The position numbers were made by a program, and so were the translations under genes. A stretch of 45,642 bases of DNA from Flavobacteriaceae bacterium (GTDB taxonomy: Bacteria; Bacteroidota; Bacteroidia; Flavobacteriales; Flavobacteriaceae), in NCBI GenBank assembly GCA_013215095.1, contig JABSPM010000065.1:1-45642 (forward strand), written 5' to 3'. Positions 41,030-45,642 of this stretch are shown here, one piece after another. Below the pieces are notes generated by a model. That model searched no databases and was not told the origin of the DNA. It saw only the letters and a list, made by a program, of their open reading frames with translations. Within the stretch, counting starts at the first letter, position 1. Each line of letters starts with the position of its first letter.

Positions 41030-42217
41030 TTAAGAAATTACTCCTGAACCTACTAATTCATCTTCCAAATACCATGACACAAATTGTCCTTCTGTAATGG
41101 CGGATTGTGCTTTTTCAAAAACGACATACAGTCCACTTTCTACACGATGCAATATTGCCTTTTCTAACGGTTGTCTATAACGTATTCTAGCCATAACATT
41201 CATAGTACAGGCGTTTTCTAACACGAGGTCTTCTCGTACCCAATGCAATTCATCATTACAGACAAATAATGCGTGTTTGAGTAAACCTGGATGTGTTTTA
41301 CCTTGGCCCGTATATATAACATTTTCTTTTACATCAGTCGCAATAACAAATAGTGGTTGTGGCGTACCTCCTACGGCGAGTCCTTTACGCTGTCCTTTAG
41401 TAAAATAATGAGCCCCTTGATGTTTACCTACCACCTTACCGAAATTAACATTATAATTAAGTTTTCGAGATAAATATTGTAATTCGGCTTCCTTAGATTC
41501 AAATTCTGGGATGTCTTGATGGTATATCTCATGAGAATCTGATATTTCTACAATACGTCCTTCCTTTGGTTTTAATTGCTGTTGCAAAAATTCTGGCAGT
41601 CTAACTTTTCCAATGAAACACAAACCTTGAGAATCTTTCTTATCTGCAGTAACTAAACCTAGTTTTGCCGCAATTGCTCTTACTTCTGGTTTGGTTAATT
41701 CTCCGATTGGGAATAAGGTTTTAGCTAATTGCTTTTGAGACAGTTGACATAAGAAATAAGACTGGTCTTTGTTGGTATCTTTTCCTGATAATAACTGATG
41801 TATTACTTTACCGTCTTTTTCAAAACTACGTTTTCTACAATAATGTCCTGTTGCCACATAATCTGCACCAAGTTCTAATGCAATATTTAAAAATACGTCA
41901 AATTTTATTTCACGATTGCAAAGTACATCAGGGTTTGGCGTACGACCTCTTTCATATTCTTTAAACATGTAATCTACAATACGTTCTTTGTATTGTAGAC
42001 TCAAATCTACTGTTTGAAAAGGAATCCCCAGCTTTTCTGCAACCAACATGGCATCATTACTATCCTCTAACCAAGGACATTCATTAGAGACTGTCACTGA
42101 ATCATCATGCCAATTTTTCATAAATAACCCTATAACTTCATAGCCTTGCTCTTTTAACAGATAGGCTGCTACACTAGAATCTACACCTCCAGAAAGTCCA
42201 ATTATTACTCTTTTCAC
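41030..42217 (-). CDS. mnmA: tRNA-specific 2-thiouridylase MnmA, GTG start
   Basis: A 395-residue enzyme that puts sulfur on U34 of tRNA-Glu, -Gln and -Lys. The PP-loop [20 protein letters not shown] is at the N-terminus. The catalytic Cys pair is in [11 protein letters not shown] and [10 protein letters not shown], and the C-terminal barrel with [18 protein letters not shown] is present. The start is a GTG: an in-frame TAG lies two codons upstream and the PP-loop follows immediately, so no other start fits. It leads the run mnmA-subtilase-oxidoreductase. A TAAATTTA element resembling the -7 consensus lies about 20 nt upstream on the minus strand. Confidence 0.95.
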   Translation of the reverse strand: MKRVIIGLSGGVDSSVAAYLLKEQGYEVIGLFMKNWHDDSVTVSNECPWLEDSNDAMLVAEKLGIPFQTVDLSLQYKERIVDYMFKEYERGRTPNPDVLCNREIKFDVFLNIALELGADYVATGHYCRKRSFEKDGKVIHQLLSGKDTNKDQSYFLCQLSQKQLAKTLFPIGELTKPEVRAIAAKLGLVTADKKDSQGLCFIGKVRLPEFLQQQLKPKEGRIVEISDSHEIYHQDIPEFESKEAELQYLSRKLNYNVNFGKVVGKHQGAHYFTKGQRKGLAVGGTPQPLFVIATDVKENVIYTGQGKTHPGLLKHALFVCNDELHWVREDLVLENACTMNVMARIRYRQPLEKAILHRVESGLYVVFEKAQSAITEGQFVSWYLEDELVGSGVIS

Positions 42218-42247
42218 TTGCTTCTATTTTAGGTTGTAAATTTAAGA

Positions 42248-42276
42248 ATAAAAAAAGGTAACACTTTCATGTTACC
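42248..42276 (-). terminator. Rho-independent terminator after the MORN/YwqK-type gene
   Basis: A 7-bp stem (GGTAACA 42257-42263, TGTTACC 42270-42276, loop of 6) is followed on the minus strand by seven or more T residues. It lies about 31 nt past the stop of the leftward gene at 42307 and separates it from mnmA. Confidence 0.75.
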
Positions 42277-42306
42277 ATCTTTTAAATTTATACTGAAAAT
42301 AGATTT

Positions 42307-43017
42307 TTAGTATTGTTTATAAGGATTTTTACTATAAATGGTAAAATCCTTTGTTTTGATCAGTTTTCCGTTGGAGTAATATTTCCAAACACTGTGTTTT
42401 TTTCCATTTTTATAAGGACCTTCTACAGTAATACGTCCTTCAGAATCATAATGTTTTGATGGTCCATTAAGCTGACCATTGACATAAACATAACTTTTGA
42501 CTAAGGTCCCATTATTGGCATAATACTTTGAAGTTCCTTCTAATTGTCCATTTTTGTAATTCACTATTTCTGCCACTAGCCCATCTTTATAAAACACCTT
42601 TCGCTCTCCAATTAGCTCACCAGATGTGTTATAGGTTTCTAATGTCATAATGGTATTGGAATTTTTATGATAGTATTTCCATGCGCCAATATATAGCTTA
42701 CCCTTCATTTGTCCCTCACTAATTATTTTTCCTTTAGAGGACAAAAATTTAACTTTAGCTGTTCCATCCTGCTGAAAATATTTAGTAGCCGATAAGACAC
42801 TACGCTTTCTGATAAGTTTGTAAAATTTAAAAAGTCCGACTTCTTTACCATGATTAAACTGACCTTCATAACGGGGTTGTGTTGTGTTTTGGAAATTTTT
42901 CTTCCATAGACCATGGCGTTTACCATCAGCATCAAACTGATTTTTTTCGCCTTGTGCTAAAACATTTACATTTATAAACGTTAGTAATACTAGTAAAAAT
43001 AGATGTTTCTTAACCAT
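42307..43017 (-). CDS. Exported MORN/YwqK-repeat protein
   Basis: A 236-residue protein with signal peptide KKHLFLLVLLTFINVNVLAQG. The mature part is a run of about eight short repeats with a G-x-[YW]-x-x-Y-x-x-N/D-G type core (RHGLWKKNF, YEGQFNHGKEVGLFKFY, GAWKYYHKNSNTI, VNYKNGQLEGTSKYYANNGT, NGQLNGPSKHYDSEGRITVE, KHSVWKYYSNGKLI). Such proteins are often tagged as YwqK-family antitoxins, but the repeats are a general fold and the export signal argues against a cytoplasmic antitoxin. It is probably periplasmic or outer-membrane-facing. It is transcribed alone, divergent from the Rhs cassette. Confidence 0.8.
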   Translation of the reverse strand: MVKKHLFLLVLLTFINVNVLAQGEKNQFDADGKRHGLWKKNFQNTTQPRYEGQFNHGKEVGLFKFYKLIRKRSVLSATKYFQQDGTAKVKFLSSKGKIISEGQMKGKLYIGAWKYYHKNSNTIMTLETYNTSGELIGERKVFYKDGLVAEIVNYKNGQLEGTSKYYANNGTLVKSYVYVNGQLNGPSKHYDSEGRITVEGPYKNGKKHSVWKYYSNGKLIKTKDFTIYSKNPYKQY

Positions 43018-43155
43018 TTGTATTCAAAATTAAACCAATAATATATGCCTATTAATTTAGGTTTCAATATTAAACATTAAAACTCAAAAGCCTTACATTT
43101 ATTTTAAACTTTTTGACTTGGGCATGTTATTAATGGACAATTACATTTTAGCGCA

Positions 43156-44430
43156 TTGAACAAATGGGAAAAGATTAGTAAGTATATTGATTTTGTACCA
43201 AATAAAACGGTACATATTGAGTTTGATTTTGAAAAAGGTAATATGGAGCTACCTGTATTATTCATAAAAGAAAAAATCAATGGTGTTTGGGAGTCTAATG
43301 CAGATAGAGACATATTTTATTTAGAAGACGGTCATTTTGAATTAGATCTAAATTTACCGGGAGATCAATTTAGAATTTATTTTGAAAAAGGAAGTGGTAG
43401 CGATCATGGATCTGTAAGTGCTTGTCGTATTGATAACTTAATTATTACTCAAAATATTATTGAAATTGTAGAAGAGAATAACTACTATCCCTTTGGGCTG
43501 AAACACAAAGGTTACAATAATGTTATAAATGGTACTGATCATAAGTATGGGTACAACGGTAAAGAGGAACAAGACGAACTTGGTCTTAACTGGATTGATT
43601 ATGGAGCTAGGAACTATGACCCAGCTTTAGGTCGTTGGATGAATATTGACCCTGTTGCAGAAATCGCACCATCATTAACTCCCTTTAGATATGCTTTTAA
43701 CAATCCTTTACTTTTCATAGATCCAGATGGAATGTATGAATGGAGAGTAAATGCAAAGACTGGTAAATATGAAAAAATTGGAGATGAAGGGGGAGATAAA
43801 CAACAGCACATATATTTTAATGATGATAAGAAAGCGACAGCCGTTCTAAAAGGGTCGCAGATATATGTTGGAGCTGTTACTTCTAATTGGCACAAAGATG
43901 GAGATGTTAGTTTTGCAGTTTCTACTGTAAATGTTTGGGAAGATTTACCTGATGAATATCAAGGCGCTTATACAATATATGATTTAAAAGAGCGATATCA
44001 AGCAAAAAAGAAAGGAGGAGAAAAATACGACCTAATTAGATCACAGGAAGAACAAGGTTTAGCCAGAAGAGATCAAATATGGAATAATAGAGATATGTCC
44101 GATCATTTGATAAGGAAGTATGGTAACAATTCAGGTCTTGCATTAGCTATTGAGACAGGGATGTTTGAAGAAATGCTTCCTGGTCCAGGTTGGGATGATA
44201 TACATTCTTTAGCTAGAAATTTCAAGAAAACTATATCGCCTAAATACAAGACAAAAGCGGATGCCAATACTGCAAAACTTGCAAAAGCGAGCTCTCAATA
44301 CTCTAAAAACTCTTGGATAAGATTTTTACAAAAAAATAAAGGAAGGTATAAAGGCAAGGGGTATGGTAAAAACTGGGTTAGAAAAGCAGCAGCAGATTAC
44401 CATAAAATAAAAGATAAATCTAAAATATGA
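43156..44430 (+). CDS. Orphan 5'-truncated Rhs core with variable C-terminal toxin-like tip
   Basis: The frame is open from 43117 after a TGA. No ATG precedes the first family sequence, so the start shown is a TTG; ATG at 43243 is the first Met. The open part before the TTG (LGHVINGQLHFSA) already reads as beta-sandwich, so the real 5' end is missing. Residues 1-98 are a jelly-roll-like domain. Residues 109-195 are the Rhs core end (NNYYPFGLKHKGYNN, YNGKEEQDELGLNWIDYGAR, NYDPALGRWMNIDPVAE, FNNPLLFIDPDGM). After this signature, residues ~196-424 form the variable tip, ending in a strongly basic segment (SWIRFLQKNKGRYKGKGYG). I do not recognise the toxin fold. It may be an unexpressed donor tip for recombination with a full Rhs gene elsewhere. 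Confidence 0.8.
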   Translation: MNKWEKISKYIDFVPNKTVHIEFDFEKGNMELPVLFIKEKINGVWESNADRDIFYLEDGHFELDLNLPGDQFRIYFEKGSGSDHGSVSACRIDNLIITQNIIEIVEENNYYPFGLKHKGYNNVINGTDHKYGYNGKEEQDELGLNWIDYGARNYDPALGRWMNIDPVAEIAPSLTPFRYAFNNPLLFIDPDGMYEWRVNAKTGKYEKIGDEGGDKQQHIYFNDDKKATAVLKGSQIYVGAVTSNWHKDGDVSFAVSTVNVWEDLPDEYQGAYTIYDLKERYQAKKKGGEKYDLIRSQEEQGLARRDQIWNNRDMSDHLIRKYGNNSGLALAIETGMFEEMLPGPGWDDIHSLARNFKKTISPKYKTKADANTAKLAKASSQYSKNSWIRFLQKNKGRYKGKGYGKNWVRKAAADYHKIKDKSKI

Positions 44431-44810
44431 TTTTAGAATATAAGTGCAATAATTGTAATCAGTATTTTAAGCTTAAGGCTTTTGCAAAAGATAGAGGCGA
44501 GTTAAATCTTTTGAAAAATAAAATAGTAGAAAAATGCGCACATTGCAACACAGAACAGGAGCTTATATTAAATAACATAAGGGCTAAAGCTAATTCTTGG
44601 ATTAGGTTCATATACATAGTGGCTTTGGTTATTAGTATAGTAATTTCCATTATTGCCTATAACTTAATTGAGATAGAGAACACTAAAATTCATTTTAGAA
44701 GATATAGTTTTGTATTTGGATTGATATTTGCAATTCCTTTTGTTATTGCCGTTAATTTGGTGGCTTTAGAAAAAAGGGCTGTTAAACGTTTTAATCATTA
44801 TTATGTTTAG
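44427..44810 (+). CDS. Zinc-ribbon plus two-helix membrane protein; candidate immunity protein
   Basis: A 127-residue protein whose start overlaps the Rhs stop by 4 nt (ATGA), as is usual for toxin-immunity pairs. The N-terminus is a zinc ribbon with Cys7, Cys10, Cys37 and Cys40 (CNNC and CAHC). Two membrane helices follow, around 57-77 (WIRFIYIVALVISIVISIIA) and 90-112 (YSFVFGLIFAIPFVIAVNLV). An inner-membrane protein with a cytoplasmic zinc ribbon would be placed to protect the cell from a toxin acting at or across the membrane. The immunity role rests on position only. I do not recognise the family. Confidence 0.55.
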   Translation: MILEYKCNNCNQYFKLKAFAKDRGELNLLKNKIVEKCAHCNTEQELILNNIRAKANSWIRFIYIVALVISIVISIIAYNLIEIENTKIHFRRYSFVFGLIFAIPFVIAVNLVALEKRAVKRFNHYYV

Positions 44811-45297
44811 ATATATTATTTGTTTACTGATAATCTTCCTTCTGCCAAAGGAGTTGTTTGCTCAAAATAAACAGAAGGAAATAAACACATTAGAAAAGTT
44901 ATTTTCTAATTTTTCAGAGGGTGCTTCAACTTATAAACTCTCATACATGGAGAATAAAAAAACTTTTGTATTAAAAGTGTCTACAAATGAAGGTGCTTCT
45001 AAAATTTTTAAATTTTTGGAAGAAGATATTCATCCTGAAGGCGTATTTTTTGATGAGCTTAAAAGAAGTTATACTTTGAAGATATTATCTATTGATAATG
45101 GACACAGGTTTATTTTTACTAAGCTTAGAAACAAAACCAAGCTTTCAAACACTACGAATATTATTGAAATAGATAATATAAATCCTGAAAAAAAAGAAAT
45201 TTTAAAAAAGTTTATTATTAAATTAAGGGATTACAGAAAAAGCTTAATTGAGAAAAAAACCGAAGAATTGCAGATCATTAGTAACGGTTCAAATTAG
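44803..45297 (+). CDS. Small exported protein of the Rhs cassette, function unknown
   Basis: A 164-residue protein whose ATG lies 8 nt inside the end of the zinc-ribbon gene. It has a signal peptide (YIICLLIIFLLPKELFAQ) and a mature part with alternating strands and charged helices (YKLSYMENKKTFVLKVST, ASKIFKFLEEDIHPEGVFFD, RSYTLKILSIDNGHRFIFTK), so a soluble periplasmic or surface protein is likely. No lipobox is seen. Being in the same run, it may be a second immunity factor or help deliver or neutralise the tip outside the cytoplasm. This is inference; no family is recognised. A terminator lies 30 nt after its stop. Confidence 0.55.
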   Translation: MFRYIICLLIIFLLPKELFAQNKQKEINTLEKLFSNFSEGASTYKLSYMENKKTFVLKVSTNEGASKIFKFLEEDIHPEGVFFDELKRSYTLKILSIDNGHRFIFTKLRNKTKLSNTTNIIEIDNINPEKKEILKKFIIKLRDYRKSLIEKKTEELQIISNGSN

Positions 45298-45327
45298 TAG
45301 AGAATTTTTAACATATAGAAATTATTT

Positions 45328-45356
45328 AAACCACAGCGAAAGTTGTGGTTTTTTTA
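45328..45356 (+). terminator. Rho-independent terminator closing the Rhs cassette
   Basis: A 7-bp stem (AACCACA and TGTGGTT, loop GCGAAAGT) is followed by seven T residues. It lies ~30 nt after the last cassette gene and shortly before the stop of the opposing regulator gene, so it ends the rightward unit. Confidence 0.8.
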
Positions 45357-45360
45357 TGCT

Positions 45361-45642
45361 TTAAAACGAAGCTACATTTTTATTGAAGAAGTCCTTAAAC
45401 TTTTTAGAAGTAAGCATTTTATCAATCATTTTAAAGATAATAGCTCTATCATCAGTATCAAGTTCAGAAATCAAACGTAACTGTTCCTTTGCCTGTTTAT
45501 ACTCGATAACAACTTCTTTGGGCAGACCATTATTAAGGTTAATCACTTGGTCAACCGTAATATTATAAAACTCGGCAAGTCGCTGTAACTCTTTTACAGA
45601 AATCTCACGATTACCATTCTCAATTTTATTATAGTTAGAATA
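45361..45642 (-). CDS. XRE-type (HTH) transcriptional regulator, N-terminus outside window
   Basis: The leftward frame is open to the window edge. The visible 93 residues start YSNYNKIENGNREISVKELQ, then RLAEFYNITVDQVI, which is the second half of a Cro/C1-type helix-turn-helix: recognition-helix end, the N-G-x-R loop and helices 4-5. A helical tail follows (AKEQLRLISELDTDDRAI, IFKMIDKMLTSKKFKDFF). A GTG within it at 45546 is not the true start, because the HTH lies upstream. It is a small DNA-binding repressor type, often seen beside accessory cassettes. Its target cannot be told. Confidence 0.78.
   Translation of the reverse strand, partial: YSNYNKIENGNREISVKELQRLAEFYNITVDQVINLNNGLPKEVVIEYKQAKEQLRLISELDTDDRAIIFKMIDKMLTSKKFKDFFNKNVASF

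Noticed and set aside
42307-43155. The YwqK-repeat gene as antitoxin partner of the neighbouring Rhs tip
   Set aside because: It is on the other strand, has a signal peptide, its own terminator and general MORN-type repeats. The zinc-ribbon gene overlapping the Rhs stop is a better partner.
44310-44660. NSWIRF occurs in both the Rhs tip and the putative immunity protein
   Set aside because: The match is six residues, in a basic tail in one and at the start of a membrane helix in the other. Chance is the simplest explanation.
1-45642. CRISPR arrays, tRNA/rRNA genes, insertion sequences, phage genes, replication origin
   Set aside because: I looked for regular repeats, cloverleaf ends with CCA-like tails, transposase motifs and DnaA-box clusters and found none that hold up. 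The recF gene alone does not mark an origin here.

Overview
The window is a stretch of low-GC chromosome from a member of the Flavobacteriaceae (phylum Bacteroidota). The signs are a T9SS C-terminal sorting domain on a subtilase, the gliding-motility lipoprotein GldI, lipoproteins with short lipoboxes, an OstA-like LPS-transport protein, DUF6122, DUF3810 and DUF349 proteins, weak Shine-Dalgarno sites, and promoters of the Bacteroidota form (TTG about 19 nt upstream of TAnnTTTG). The genus cannot be fixed from the sequence. Most of the window is conserved core genome. The accessory parts are the right end (about 43.1-45.6 kb) and a decayed-looking gap at 9.8-10.8 kb.

Left part (1-9.8 kb): the end of signal peptidase I, a WbqC protein and a DUF6122 membrane protein face a leftward block. 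That block holds an EEP-family hydrolase, two adjacent rhomboid proteases, mutL, two small related membrane proteins, ribH and a membrane-anchored TPR protein. recF, a small lipoprotein and a DciA-like DUF721 gene run the other way from a shared intergenic region. After about 1 kb with no convincing gene come ndk (leftward, with a clear promoter and terminator) and nrnA-gldI-cyclophilin/FKBP fusion (rightward), ending in a 17-bp bidirectional terminator shared with pepD.

Middle (15.8-37.1 kb), all rightward: a DUF3810 HExxH membrane protein; two periplasmic amidohydrolase-fold proteins, three domains in all, of which only one keeps its metal ligands; a SpoU RNA methyltransferase; an M48 CAAX-type protease; the (p)ppGpp synthetase/hydrolase; a Fur-family regulator; purA with an unusual Cys in its phosphate loop; an OstA-like protein; a class III aminotransferase whose only plausible start codon is ATT; a TPR protein; two tandem DUF368 (undecaprenyl-phosphate translocase family) genes; aroE; and a five-repeat DUF349 protein.

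Right part (37.1-45.6 kb): a leftward mazG has a 30-bp duplicate of its own 3' end 67 bp beyond its stop, followed by a candidate small RNA or long 3' UTR ending in a strong terminator. Next are a flavin oxidoreductase, a T9SS-exported subtilase, mnmA and a MORN/YwqK-repeat protein, all leftward. The most accessory locus is a rightward three-gene cassette: an orphan, 5'-truncated Rhs core with a variable C-terminal toxin-like tip, a zinc-ribbon plus two-helix membrane protein overlapping it by 4 bp (candidate immunity protein), and a small exported protein overlapping that by 8 bp. The cassette is closed by a terminator and faces a truncated XRE-type regulator at the window edge.
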